Assembly: GCF_000315625.1 (NCBI RefSeq) | Contig: NW_005434651.1 | Span: 476,778 to 540,777 of the forward strand | From: Guillardia theta CCMP2712 | Lineage: Eukaryota > Cryptophyceae > Pyrenomonadales > Geminigeraceae | Direction: 5' to 3' | DNA: 64,000 nucleotides | Shown here: positions 47,972-58,759 of the stretch, piece after piece | Layout of the letters: the number at the start of each line of letters is the position of its first letter | Numbering within the stretch: position 1 is the stretch's first letter | Program-made: the position numbers and the translations under genes | Notes under the pieces: model-generated | Told to the model about the DNA's origin: nothing | Database searches by the model: none | What the model saw: only the letters and a program-made list of their open reading frames with translations

Positions 47972-49134
47972 ATGGCGACAAAGGCGGGATTCGTTCGTTT
48001 ACTGGGCGCGTGCGCCATGCTCGCGCTACCGACATGCTCATTGTACCTTGAATCAGACACTGCTTCCTCACATTCCACACACACAAGAAACCTTGCGTTC
48101 ATCCAGCCTTGTTCTCCAAGGTTATCCAGACATAGAGCAGGGCGGGAAGCTATTTCAAAGAGCGCAGGGGCAGAGACATGCATGTTGAGCGGAAGACATC
48201 TTGGACCCACCATCGACGAGATCAGAGAGATTCGCTTTCAGGAAGAGAAGCAGATCCAAGCGTCGAAGTTCGATTCAAGGTATGGGATTTGGCTTTAGTT
48301 GTCGTCCTTAGTTGAACGTGAAAAACAAAAAAGCAGAGAATGCCAGGAAAACGCAGAAGATGGCCTCGTTGCCTACTCGGGCCAGGACAAGGGACCACAG
48401 AGGCGTCATCTGGGACCAACTTTGGAGGAAGTTCTAGAGATCAAACGGTTGGCCCGAGACAGGGGGTTCTCACAAAGAGGTCCAAACGACGATGACTGTG
48501 TGGAGTCGAATGCTCATGAGACAGATCCGAACAGTCCGAGCCAGGTGAGAGACGAACTTCTCACTTGCTGCTCTGCAATGCAATGTTGAGAGGTTTTCCT
48601 GCTGGAAACAGGAACAGATCAAGGTTTTGAAGAACTACGGCATTTCGATTATTCCTTCGACCAAGATTGAGGTATCATACTTTCGGCCTCCACTGCCAAT
48701 TTCATAGGAATGCTCGTCACGTCCTCTCTTGTCTCGTGGCTTCTCCTGAAACTTCTGCCAGGCCTCACTGCTCATCAGGGAAATGAGAGACATGCAGGTA
48801 TTGTGCACTGAGCTACTTGACGTGGATCAGCTGTAAAACTTTCTTCAGATTGCAGAGAGATTCGGTTTGTCGACACTGAACAAGTGAGAGACTTGTCTCT
48901 CCTGTGGGATCAGAGCTGATGTTGTTGTGCGGATCAGGAGACTGAATCGTCCCGTTGAGAGGGAGGACTCAAACATCAATGCACAAGCTCCTGAGCAGGA
49001 GGAAGACTGTGACCATCTGGACATGGTGAGCTACTTATCCTCCGATTGAATATCTTTATTGATTTTAACATTTTGATTAGGCGCTCAAGGGGATTAACTA
49101 CATACGAAGGAAAAAGACCGAGAAGGTTTTGTAG
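47972..49134 (+). CDS. Small secretory-type protein with duplicated HLGPT motif
   Basis: Starts MATKAGFVRLLGACAMLALP, a signal-peptide-like N-terminus ending PTCS-LY. Exon 1 carries GRHLGPTIDEIREIRFQEEK; exon 2 carries a second version, RRHLGPTLEEVLEIKRLARD. After NAHETDPNSPSQ short exons give EQIKVLKNYGISIIPSTKIE, ASLLIREMRDMQ, IAERFGLSTLNK, RLNRPVEREDSNINAQ and a last exon ALKGINYIRRKKTEKVL, stop 49132-49134. The whole is about 215 residues and highly charged. Introns are short; their donors and acceptors (for example ttcag and gtgag) support the joins. The two HLGPT modules are about 60 residues apart and both are followed by an amphipathic helix. Family not recognised; location plastid, endomembrane or outside. 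Confidence 0.6.
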
Positions 49135-49263
49135 ATCCACTGATTCCTTAATATCATGTTCACAAATGCTCCATAAATATTTCACATGTAAGCACATATA
49201 TCTGTGTCAGACCCATGTACCTTTGTGGCTCTACTTTGGTATGATCCACATAAACTGAGAGTT

Positions 49264-50955
49264 TCAGACTTGGCTTTGTAGCTGCTTCATGGTCCTCTCA
49301 TAGGCATAGAAAAATGCTCCTGCACCCAAACCGATGTACGTGGAGCGAACAAGAGCGCCTGAGGCAGAACATGAGAGAGACGCAGGCAGATTTTAAGATT
49401 GACAGAAAACAAATCGAGTTGCTCACCTGCAAAAAGTCCTCGAACTCCCTGCTCGGCGAGAATGCGGGGAAGCAATCCGAGGGAGTTGGAGGACGGACCC
49501 CCGCTCCATGTTCTCATGGTAGCCTGCGTTCGAGCCACGTCGAGGGGATTGGTGATAAGCCCAGAAAAAGCTCCAGCACAGAAGCCGATGGCCACGTTGG
49601 CGAGGTCTTGAGTGTCGTCCACCTTGACCACTCGACCTTTCTTGTCCTTGGACTGAGGAGAAGCCGACGGTATGTCAGCGTGAAGCGCACAAGGTGGAGG
49701 AGATCCATTCACCGTCAGGAACTTCGATCTATACGTGTCATGCATGGCCTCGTAGGTGGCGAACATGATAGAGTAGAAAGGCAGGTCCCTGCAGAGCTGA
49801 GAGGTGTATCCCTGAAAGAAGCCCCTGTGTCCCCCCGTCAGTTGCCGCTCCCTCGGCCAGGACGCGTTCACCTCATTCCTGCTTCCTTCTGGATCGCCCG
49901 CACGGCGCTCTTGAGAGACGCAGTGTACATGCCGCTCTGAAACGTGCACTTGACCACCTCACATGGGGTGGACCATACCGAGCCGACCAAACTGCCCACC
50001 ATGGATGCTCCGACCTGCGGCATCGAGTCAAGCTTGCAGTGCAGGGTCCTCTCCCCCTCTTCATCACATCGATGGCAACTTTGTTCGCTTCTGGGAACTT
50101 CTTCTCGAGTTTGTTCCTGATTCAAGATGAGAGGACAGTGACGGCGTTAGGACGTTGTATGGCACCTCACGGCCTCAAAGGTGCTGTAAACCAAGAAGAA
50201 GGTAGGCAGCTGGCTAAGGCTGGACGCTCCCTATCGTGTAAAAGCGAGTCAAGCGCGATGTCTGCATTGAGCAGAACAACTCACAACTCCCGACCAAAAC
50301 GGCGGTTGTCGGGCATTTACCCGTCTGTTCAACAAGCAATGCTATCACAGTAGGGAGACGTCTGGCTCGATCCTACCTGACAGCGAACGCCTTCTCAGAA
50401 GCTTGATAGGCACCCGGTGCTCCTGCGTGCCATTGAGGTCCAAGACATTGACGGGATTGGCGCTTTGCTGTTCATACCGAAGGGAATTTGAAGGCGGGTC
50501 TTGAAAGTGTCGAGGGGGAAAGCAGCAAGTTGAAACGGAACTTGAAGAACAGCTCCGTTCAAGAGAGGATTCTTCCATCCTGACATAGAGGGAAAGACTG
50601 AGCACACTCACTATGAAATCGGAAGGGGCGGGTACCTGATACACCCGAAACATCGGGAGCAGCTCCCTGAACCGCTGAGGTAAACAACAGAACAAGCCTG
50701 CCAACAGAGCTCAGACACATGTAACAACACAAAGAAAGTCAATGAAGTAAAACAAGGATCACCATCAAATATCCAACAACACACGTGAGAAGGTACAATT
50801 TGAAAAGAGATCAGTCCCATCGCAACTTGGCAGTTTGGTAGCAACATGGGAGGATACGGTAAGCCTACGGCGAGCACCAGCAAACAAACACAACGATACA
50901 GTCCACAGCATGCGATCAGAGGAAGAGAGACTACATCGGATGATGAAGGTGCCAT
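49264..50955 (-). CDS. Mitochondrial carrier family (SLC25-type) transporter
   Basis: Six-helix inner-membrane carrier built of three repeats, each with a Px[DE]xx[KR] signature, all three visible: AAFPLDTFKTRLQ (about 50510), STPCEVVKCTFQSG (about 49950) and ITNPLDVARTQATM (about 49530). Other matches are GRGFFQGYTSQLCRDLPFYS, the end of repeat 2, and RSTYIGLGAGAFFYAYE near the C-terminus. The stop is at 49264-49266. The ATG at 50953-50955 (MAPSSSDVVSLPL) is the likely start, after which exons give RFRELLPMFRVYQ and GWKNPLLNGAVLQVPFQLAA. A hydrophilic insert with SPQSKDKKGRVVKVDDTQD separates repeats 2 and 3. The substrate is not readable; the SAM-carrier group is one candidate because of its short loops, but this is a guess. 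Four or more short introns. Confidence 0.8.
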
Positions 50956-51684
50956 GATGATCAGCACACACAGCGCATGCTCTGCTCCTCACCCTATCCC
51001 CAGCGCCGCCATGAAATCCAGTCAGGTTTCCGACTGAGTGGGGATGGGGGCACGTTACTGTTTTAGCCCAGTGCCAGTGCCCGGCCCGCCGGCCCGGGCC
51101 ACTCGGCCACTGCGGCACTGCGGCACGGGCCGGGCCATGGCCGATCACCGCGGCCGCCGACTCAGTAGCGGCCCGGGCCAGGGGGAGGCCTCTCCGCCGG
51201 GACTCGGACCGGCGGGGACCGTCCGGCCGGGGCCCGGCCGGCCCGGGCCCGGCGGCGGGGCCGCCGGCAGAAAGTACGGAGCCCGCCGGGGACGCCGGGC
51301 CGCCCGCACCCCATGGCCGACGGGAGTCTGGGATTCAGGCTCAGTGACTGGCCGGGACCGGCCCGGTGGGCGCGGCTCCGGCCTCCGAGGCTCCGGCGTG
51401 ACCAGTGGCCGCCCGGCCGGCCCGGGCCCGGCCGGTCCGATCACCCGGCCGGGCGGGTCACGCCGTGTCGGACGGTCCGCTTCCTGGCGTAACCGATGGG
51501 TAACGGGTTGTGGCAACCTGAACGGAAGTTTTGAGCAGGCGTGTACAGCGTGTAGTAGATTCTTGTAGTGTGGAAGGCGAGGAGAAGGGAAGAGAAGAGA
51601 AGGAGGAGCTGCATGCTCGACGTCGAATGATGTTGTAACGCCCTGATCCCGTACAAACTTCGCTGCTAAGGATTGGCTTCAGGA
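50956..51684. other. Spacer with GC-rich block
   Basis: Between divergent genes (carrier and the 51.7-kb gene). The central block 51040-51490 is over two thirds G+C with repeated ggcccggcc and gccggcccggg strings; open frames there are compositional artefacts. AT-richer flanks on both sides probably hold the two promoters. Confidence 0.6.
51040..51490. repeat. GGCC-rich block, probable dispersed-repeat relative
   Basis: Dense in ggcccggcc, ccggcccggg and related strings, with gattcaggctcagtgactgg near 51330 that resembles tcagtgact in 39735 and 58210. Non-coding by composition on both strands despite long open frames. Confidence 0.5.
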
Positions 51685-53850
51685 ATGGTGAATGCCGATC
51701 TCATAGAACTTGACGGCGATAACGCTCTTGACCTGTTCGTTCCCGCGCACTTCTCACCCATCAAGAGCTTACATGCTCCCTCGTCTCCTGTCAGACACAT
51801 GAAGACACCAGACAGACAGTTTGACTTGCTGCCCTCCCCTTCAGATCGCGTCCATGGCTATGAAAGCTTGTCCAACAGCTCAATGGGCAAACGAAAGATC
51901 GCCCTGCTGTCAGGCCATGCAGAAAATGGGGAGAGGGACTGCAAGTCGAAGGATCTGCATGAGCGAGTCTTAAAGCTGGCGAGAGACTGCAATTTCGACA
52001 TGAGTCGATTCTCCTCTAACTCGTGCGGGCAAGAGAGGGAAGGGAAGTCGACTGTGACGGTTGAGAATCGGAAGGAGCAGGTAAAAGACGAGGGAGGAGG
52101 AGAACGTCACAAGGAACAAGTCATGCTAGAAGAGGCCTCAAGTGAGACAAGAAGAACATGTATGCTGTTCCATTTGGTTCACGTTGGTGCGCAGGTCACG
52201 TCCGGGACCACGAGCTTATCAAATGCTGCAGTGTCCAGGAACAGGACATACAGTTGCAGCCTCGTCCTCCATCAGCGGAATCGAAGTTCCTGCGCAGAGA
52301 TCCAAGAAGGTCAGCGAGCGCACTTGGATGAGATTGCTCCGAGATGATCGTTTCCTCGCAGGAAGCACGCCTGGTGGAGACACGCTAATGCACAATCCAA
52401 GCGGTTCACCACGACGAGCCCTGTCGCAAAGAAGCATGTCGAGGGCTGTGGCGAGGGGGAGAGCGGCGTCATGGACTGGGAGATGCTGAGAGGAGAGGTC
52501 AGGCGGTCGGCTGAATCCCTCGGTAAGTGAGGATGAAGCTTTCGCTCTCGTTCGTGAAGGGGTCGCAGGTATCAGGATGAGCTCGACCTGCTTGCCTTCT
52601 GCTACGGCGAGTGAAGTCTCGACGAGGGTCTCAGACATGGCAGCGCGGTATGAGAGCAGCATCATGCCGCTGCCCCAGCACAGGGAGAGAAGCTTGCTGT
52701 CGGCAAACGACTCGCTGGTCCGCAGCAGGCATCTGAACGAGAGTTTGTTGGCCTCCTTGGACGAGTTGAGCAGGCAAATCATGACAGTCACCAGCCTCTT
52801 CGAGCCTCCGAGGAGGGAGGAAGGAAGGGAGGACGAGAGGAAGACGGAAGGAGGAGGCGGGGAGGGCAGGAGGAACGAGTTGGTTGTCTCCAAGGCTAGG
52901 AAGAAGTGGGAGCGAGACATGGGTGTTTCAGTCACCGTTGACTTACCTCGGGCTGTGCTGAGAGACCTGATGAGGAGAAGTTTGTCGGACAGAATGTTTC
53001 TCCTAGTTCAGCGGTAACTCTTTCTTAGATGCTCCTCCTCCTCCTCCTCCTCCTCCTCTCCTCTCCTCTTCTCTGTCTTCTTGTTCTTCTACTTCTCTAT
53101 TCCCATCTTGCAGTCTTCCTCCTTCCTCCTCATTGACTCTGAATTTCAGATCTTCCTTTCCCCTCGTGGTTTTTTCAGTCCGTCTCCTTCCTCGAATTCA
53201 GTTCAGCTCGAGAAAATCGCTACCTACCTGCTGCAATGTTACTTCTTCCTTGCCTGTCATACAGCTATCTTCGTCTCCCTCCTCCTCCTCCTCCTCCTCC
53301 TCCTCCTCTTCCTCTTCCTCCACCTCTGTTGGGATCGAACTCTCCGTGAGGCCTCTGGTCTGTAACTCAGCGACATCTTCGCATGAGAAGCAGACATTGC
53401 AAGGTGATGAAGATAATCCTTCCTCCTCCTCCTCGCCTTCTATACTTATCCCCGCGCTATACACCCCTTCCTCCCCTCCCTCCCTCCCTCCCTCCCTCCC
53501 TCCCTCCCTCCCTCCCTCCCTCCTTCCTTCTCCTCCCTCCCTCCCTCCTCGCCCCTCATTCTTCACTTCAGGAGGAGGACATGTTGCGGAGTTCGACAAG
53601 TCTGTGCACAAGATTGAGTGCATCTCGATCGGTATCTTTCGTCCTGCCTCTAGTCTATCTCACTGCTGTCGTCCTTACAGACCGTGCGGCATCGACAGTT
53701 ACCAACATCAAAGTAGAGCAGGAGAGAGAGAAGGGAAGGAGAATCGGCGACAAGGGCAGTGGCAGCAAGGAGTCGATCATGATCAAGACAGAGAACAGGA
53801 GGAGAGGTCTCTCGTGGTCGAGCTTGAGCAAGACCAACATTCTCAAATAG
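51685..53850 (+). CDS. Unrecognised nuclear- or cytosolic-type protein with C-terminal membrane stretch, multi-exon
   Basis: Starts MVNADLIELDGDNALDLFVP and runs through Ser/Pro-rich HFSPIKSLHAPSSPVRHM. Helical stretches are HERVLKLARDCNFDMSRF and ENRKEQVKDEGGGERHKEQV (52050-52130). Next exons include KHAWWRHANAQSKRF, DWEMLRGEVRRSAESL, YQDELDLLAFCYGE and a helical exon (52620-53015) with ARYESSIMPLPQHRERSLLS, LNESLLASLDELSRQIMTV and RAVLRDLMRRSLSDRMFLL. A further exon gives FQIFLSPRGFFSPSPSS and LEKIATYLLQ. The last exon (about 53570-53850) has SASRSVSFVLPLVYLTAVVL, one membrane-like segment, then a basic tail RRRGLSWSSLSKTNILK. Introns near 53040 and 53280-53560 contain CTCCTC and CTCC microsatellites. 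No family recognised. Convergent with the next gene, about 60 nt apart. Confidence 0.55.
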
Positions 53851-53912
53851 ACATGATCGTTTAATTCAATTGAAAAATTAAGTTAGTCACTATGATCCCC
53901 TTTCTCTCCTTC

Positions 53913-54967
53913 TTAAGCCCCTCTTCTCTCTTGAAGCTCGTAGTCGTAGTCGTAGTCGTCATATCCTCCTCCTCCTTCTCCTCCTCCTCCTCCTCCTCCT
54001 CCTCCTCCTCCTCCTCCACTCTCTCTGCTCTCTCCTCTTCTGCTCTCTCCTCCTCCTCTTTCGTAGTCGTCATCATTTCCATCGACCTTGTTTACAGATC
54101 TCCTGTAGTCGAAGCCTCTGGGGTGCTCCTCACTTCTTGCCCCGCTTTGCTCCGTCCACATCTCCTCCTCCTCCTCTCCTCTTGCACTGCTCTGCCGCTC
54201 TGTCCATGTCTCCTCCTCTCCTCTTCCTGCCCTGCTTCGCTCCTCCGTCCAGATCTCCTCCTCCTCCTCCTCCTCCTCCTCCTCTCTGCCCCTGGTCCGC
54301 TCATCCGTCCAGATCTCCTCCTCCTCCTCCTCCTCCTCCTCCTCCTCTCTGCCCCTGGTCCGCTCATCCGTCCAGATCTCCTTCTCCTCCTTCTGTCCTC
54401 GCCCCCAGCTCCGCCCTGTCCACTCTCCGTCCTCCTCAACCTCCATCCCTCCTCCCCCACCGTTCCGCTGCTCCGTCCACATTTCCTCCTCTCCTACGTC
54501 CTCCTCCCTCTCCCTCACCCCGCCCCACCCCGCGTGAACACCTCCTTCCCCATCGCACCTCTCTCCGCCCCTCCTCCCCTTCTTCCCCTTAGCATACATG
54601 CAATCCAGGAACCTCCTCTCCATCTTCTTCGCCACCCTCTCCGCATCCCTCGGGAACATCTCATTCCAGTACTCCTCGAACAGGTTGAAGGCAGCCCATC
54701 GACCGTCCAGCCCCACCTTTGTCGCCATTTTATCCTTCTTCCACTTGGGGAGGCTGCTGATGAAAATCTCCAACTGCCTCTCGCCCTCCTCCGACTCCTC
54801 CTCGAGGAGCCTCCAGAGGCCTTCCAGCCCCTCTGCGACTCCTTCCTGCACCTCCTGCACTTGCTCCAGCTCCTTGACATCCTCCTCCAGCGAGGCATTC
54901 TGCAGCCGAAGGCGCCTCTGCGAGTCATAATATTAGGCATGAGGAGATGGAGGAAGAGAAGGATGAC

Positions 54968-55002
<35 letters not shown>

Positions 55003-55191
55003 GGAGGAGGAGGAGGAGGAGGATGAGGAGGTGGTCGTGGTGGTGGTGGTCGTGGAGGAGGAGGGTAGTGAAGGAGGAGGAAGTTGTAGTGGAGAGTTTG
55101 GGGAGGCCCAACAGGAACAGCAAGGGCAGGAGCAAGAGGACCCCACAGCAACAACACAGACACGAGGATAAAGAGGGAGATATGATAGGGG

Positions 55192-55224
<33 letters not shown>

Positions 55225-56465
55225 CAGTAACAGCAAAGAGGAAGTAGGAGAAAGACGCACGTGCTGCTCTGCCAAAGGCTGCAGAACAATGTAGAGGTCC
55301 CGATCGATCTCTGTCATGTTCTTCACTCTGTGGAGCTAGTCACTCGCTCCCAGTCCTTGCAGAGAGATCACCTGTCGGCGAGATGCTCAGGGACAGAGTT
55401 GGCCCCCTCCTCAAGCTTCTTCAGCAAGGGTTGGTACTCTGGCTCGTCTTCCCGCGAGTTGTCAGTTGGAGCAAGGAGTAGATCGGAGTAGGAGGAGAGG
55501 GAAGAGAAAGATTGGAGAGAGCGGAAATTATAACGAGCGAACGAAAAAGAGATAGAAACGGAACGGTCGGAGACAAATCTGGATGTGAGGGAGGAGGAAG
55601 AGGAGAGGGAGGAGGAGAAGGAATGGGGAGGGGGAGAGGATGGGGGAGATGAGGGGAAAAGAGAGGGAGGAAGGGAGGAAGGAGGAGGAGGAGACTCACT
55701 GTGAAAGACGTGCCGTATGAAGCTGTAAAGCGTCTCGTTGGACTTGTAGGTCGGGTTCAAGTCGAGCTCTTCAAGAATCTCCCTCGCTCCCAGCCTCGGG
55801 TCCTCCCGGGCCTGCCGCAGGAGCTCCGGGGGCTTCTCCCCTTGGTAGATCCTCTTCAGCTGGTCGACCGCATCGGGGATCTCGAGGAAAGGGTTGGCCG
55901 GTTCCTTCAGCTCCTCCTCGTACTTGGGCAAGATCGAGAGGTCTGCGTATCCCCTTTCCCCCTCCTCCTCCTCCTCCTCCTCTACTTGAAGCATCTCTCG
56001 TCTCAGCACTGACAGCGTCGAACTCTGCTCCCTGCTCTGCCGCTCCACGTCTTGCTCGAGCTCCTGCAGATTCTGCCCGAAGCGAACCGTTCCTGCCCTC
56101 CTTGCTCCGTGCCACACAAATCCAGAGACCTGGTTCGACTCTGAGCTCCCTTTTGCACTCTTTCGTGAACTCTTTTTGCACTCCTCCCTCCCGCCCTCCC
56201 TCCCTCCCTCCCTCCCTCCCTCCCTCCCTCCCTCCCTCTCTCCTCCCCCCGTTTCTCTCACCCTCCCTCCCTTCCTCACCTTGCAATCGTCTGAGATCGC
56301 AATCTGAGCTCCCTGCGGGGTAGGACCAGCTTGCAGCATGGAAGTGAAGAGCCTCTTCATCTCGGAACCTTGGATCTGCCACGTCATCAGCCTACATCTG
56401 CATCAGGTCTCTCCTCCCACCTCGACCCCAGCTTCATTGTCGATGCCGATCGCGATTCCCAGCAT
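53913..56465 (-). CDS. Acidic coiled-coil protein with coded 60-bp repeats, unrecognised
   Basis: Starts at 56465 (MLGIAIGIDNEAGVE), then across a 46-nt intron IQGSEMKRLFTSMLQAGPTP and GAQIAISDDCK. Next exons: helical NLQELEQDVERQSREQS, a GAG-run Glu stretch, KEPANPFLEIPDAVDQLKRI, ETLYSFIRHVFH, then EYQPLLKKLEEGANSVPEHL, NMTEIDRDLYIVLQPLAEQH and KELEQVQEVQEGVAEGLEGL. A compact part with ATKVGLDGRWAAFNLFEEYW and VAKKMERRFLDCMYAKGKKG follows. The C-terminal third is low-complexity with repeated EEEIWTDERTRGREE units (54240-54420) and ends in a Gly run and YDDYDYDYELQERRGA. Introns hold GGGA arrays (56180-56240, 55560-55690) and GAT/GAG arrays (54960-55040). Likely an intracellular structural or scaffold protein; no family recognised. 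Splicing at the C-terminal side is uncertain because the repeats are open in several frames. Confidence 0.55.
54240..54420 (-). repeat. Coded minisatellite, about 60-bp units (IWTDERTRG)
   Basis: Two near-identical units (about 54284-54343 and 54344-54403 by landmarks) encode EEEEIWTDERTRGRE on the minus strand. Degenerate relatives follow on each side (EIWTEERSRAGRGEE, ETWTERQSSARGEE, EMWTEQ). Glu-run lengths differ between units, as expected from slippage of the GAG codons. Confidence 0.75.
54963..55065. repeat. GAT and GAG trinucleotide arrays
   Basis: (gatgat)n at about 54965-55000 followed by (gaggag)n and gtggtggtcgtgg runs. They lie in an intron, or possibly a repeat-coded stretch, of the minus-strand coiled-coil gene. 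Confidence 0.8.
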
Positions 56466-56654
56466 ATCAAAACTACAGCAGGGCCCAGGGTCACAACAGG
56501 AAGGCGACGAGGTCGGGGAGGGATCTACCGACAGGACGAGAGGAAGCATCGGGATCTGTCCAGCAGGCAGACGCCTCTGTCTTCACCCCCACTCCATGAG
56601 ATCTCACAACTGAGCGCACGAGAACCTCAGGAGAAACCTCTCACAGGGGATTCA

Positions 56655-57445
56655 TCACCCTTGCAGTGCACAGAACGATTCGTGGGCCAGCACGATGATG
56701 TCGGTCCTGGTTGTGGAGGGGGGGAACACGTCTGGCCTCCTCCTGATCCCCCCGATCCTCGACGAGTAGACTGCGAGACAAGCCTGGTCTGAGCAGAAGA
56801 TGGCAGCCTGCGGCCATATCACTCCCTCGCATCCCGCGCATTCTCCGTCCCTCTCACCCCGTAGTCGCAGATCACGTTGCAAGTGTCGAAGACCCAGGGC
56901 GCAGAGAAGCTTCCTCCTTGCACCAGACAGCACATGTCTGATGACATCTTTGCTCTCAGCCTTGTCGACATTCCGTACCAATGGCCGTGTGTGGCAGGAC
57001 AAAGTTGCCACCTCCCCTTGCACACCTGAAAGCTCTTCATCAGCACGGCACAGCTCCTGAGCCCAGCATGTCAGTCACAGAGGCTTCTTCGCCGACGAAG
57101 GAGATGTTGTCGTTGATTGCGACGGTCGTTGTGTACTCCCACTCCTGCACTCCCGCTCCGACGCACACACATCCTCCAGGATCCAGTGAGTCCACAGCCT
57201 GTTGGATGGAGAAACCGTCGTCTGTCACACAGCGATCAATGGAGCATATCCACTGGCGTCACAGCACCTGGAACTTTGATGATGTTGTTGGGATCAGGAT
57301 ACTCCATCACCCTCAAGTCTTCTATCGACCTCCCCCCTCCTCTCAGTCGCAGTGGAGCGAAGTTCCTCGCCGACTTCCCATCATGATGAAGATCTGTAGC
57401 AGTGATCGCAGCATCGCTCAGCAGCAGGATCACTGCGAGCAACAT
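56655..57445 (-). CDS. Small secreted right-handed beta-helix (pectate-lyase-like fold) protein
   Basis: The ATG at 57443-57445 gives MLLAVILLLSDAAITATDLH, a signal peptide, then NFAPLRLRGGG. Across a short intron the frame reads DDGFSIQQAVDSLDPGGCVC and VGAGVQEWEY, then AINDNISFVGEE: the opening of a parallel beta-helix (IQQAVD...PGG..V.VGAG, then NISFVGE). Across 50-nt introns follow VCKGRWQLCPA, SAPWVFDTCNVICDYG and AAIFCSDQACLAVYSSRIGG, which are beta-helix turns. The C-terminus is DIIVLAHESFCALQG, stop at 56655. Upstream in-frame ATGs (57499, 57544) would add a basic non-signal stretch, so the 57445 start is preferred. The fold occurs in carbohydrate-active enzymes and surface proteins; no catalytic residues can be named, and the protein is short for an enzyme of this fold, so a binding role is possible. 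Confidence 0.6.
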
Positions 57446-58759
57446 GGTCCGCGCTCTTGCCTCCTTGGGGTCACAAGCAGCCCTTGAGACAAGGCTCATT
57501 TTCCTTCCTCTGACTTCCCTCCGCTCAGATTTGATCCTCACCATTACACGCAAGTCTCCTGCTGACCGTCATGCTGCCCCTCAAGGGAGCGATGCAAGAG
57601 GAGGAGTGTGTGTACCACGGCACGATCAGACGAGGAGGAAGGAGATGGTGGGGCAGCCGGCGGCATGGAAGAGTGGGAGACCGCAGCGGCTCGTCCTGAG
57701 GGCATGGAGGGGAGGGCGAAATCAGTAACTAAACTCTAACTAAACTTAAACGGGTTTAGTAAAACTGTGCGATACTAGCACTTGCACCCGCCGGTCGTGA
57801 ATTGAACGGCGCCGTAGGCTTACCGGGCCCAGTGTCGGCGCTGCCTGAGAGGCTACTCAAAGTTAAGAGTTGTACTGTGCCAAAGTAATGCATGTGAAAC
57901 CCAAGCATTCAACACGTTAGGCGGCTCGTCTTGGTCACGTTTACAGGAGAGTTCAAGTTTTGTTAATTCGGTCGCTATCTGACCATCTGGTGAGGACAGT
58001 GATCCGATCACTGGGAGCCGGCGTTGCGGCAGTGTCACCGGACTCCCCCGGCTAGGCTCCCGGCTACATTACGTCCCGGCTACTACCTTCATTACGATAG
58101 TAATGGCTCCCGGCTACATATAGTAGGCCCTTGACGGGACGGTAACCGTGGCTCCTGTCAGCTCATGCGGCCACTGCCGCAGTGCTCAGCGACAACTCCG
58201 ACGGGAGTCAGTGACTCTCAGTACGGTACTCACAGGCTAGTTGAACTGCGGCTCCGAGGCCGCTCGGGCGCGCCGCGGCCCGCCGGGCGGCCGTCCGAGT
58301 CAGGCCGGCGGCCCGGAGTCGGGGCGGATGCGGCCCCGGAATGAGCTAATTGAGTTTCGAAGAGTCGCCACACAGAAAATGGCAGCGTTTTGTGCGATTA
58401 GATCGACTTTGCGCGTCGCCTCCTCCTCCTCCTTCTGTAGACATGATCTGTTTCTCTTGTGTTGATTGCAGCCATGTCCTCCTCCCTCCCTCCTCTTCGT
58501 TGCTCTCTGCCATCTGCCTCCGTCCTTTCATCCTTCCTAGTCTGGCAGCAGCCTTTTTCTGCCCCCCTTCTTCCCGTCTGCTCCTTGGTGTCGCACTCTC
58601 AATCCAATTTCTCCTTCACATGTGTGCTCTCTCTCTATATACCGTTTCTTCCTCCCACGACTCGTATCTCATTTTAATCTCTGCATCGCTATCTATGCGC
58701 TCGTTTTTTAGCAGGTACACCATATCTGTGCTCTGACGCTCTGTTTGTAGGCTCCAAGC
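57446..58759. other. Spacer carrying dispersed-repeat copy 2
   Basis: Between the divergent beta-helix and repeat-domain genes. 57740-58340 is repeat-derived; 58400-58700 is pyrimidine-rich (cctcctcctcctt; ccctccctcctc) and probably 5' untranslated or intronic sequence of the downstream gene, since tttgtag at 58745-58750 immediately precedes its ATG region. Confidence 0.6.
57740..58340 (+). repeat. GC-rich dispersed repeat, copy 2
   Basis: Shares ordered blocks with 39950-40180 (tgtact-tgccaaagt, gtgaaacccaagc, tcgtcttgg, tttacaggagagtt, cgctatctgac). In this copy the GGCC-rich part lies to the right (58250-58330), and gtaggcttaccgggcccag near 57815 resembles gtagcctacggc at 47751. Contains a local duplication of ggctcccggctac (58060 and 58103). 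Non-coding. Confidence 0.7.

Noticed and set aside
51038-51568. GC-rich frame of about 176 codons (Gly/Pro/Arg)
   Set aside because: High GC removes stop codons on both strands; the sequence belongs to the GGCC-rich repeat block.
53892-55247. Plus-strand Ser/Leu-rich frame of about 450 codons
   Set aside because: It is the antisense of GAG/GAT repeat coding on the minus strand; composition is repeat-driven.
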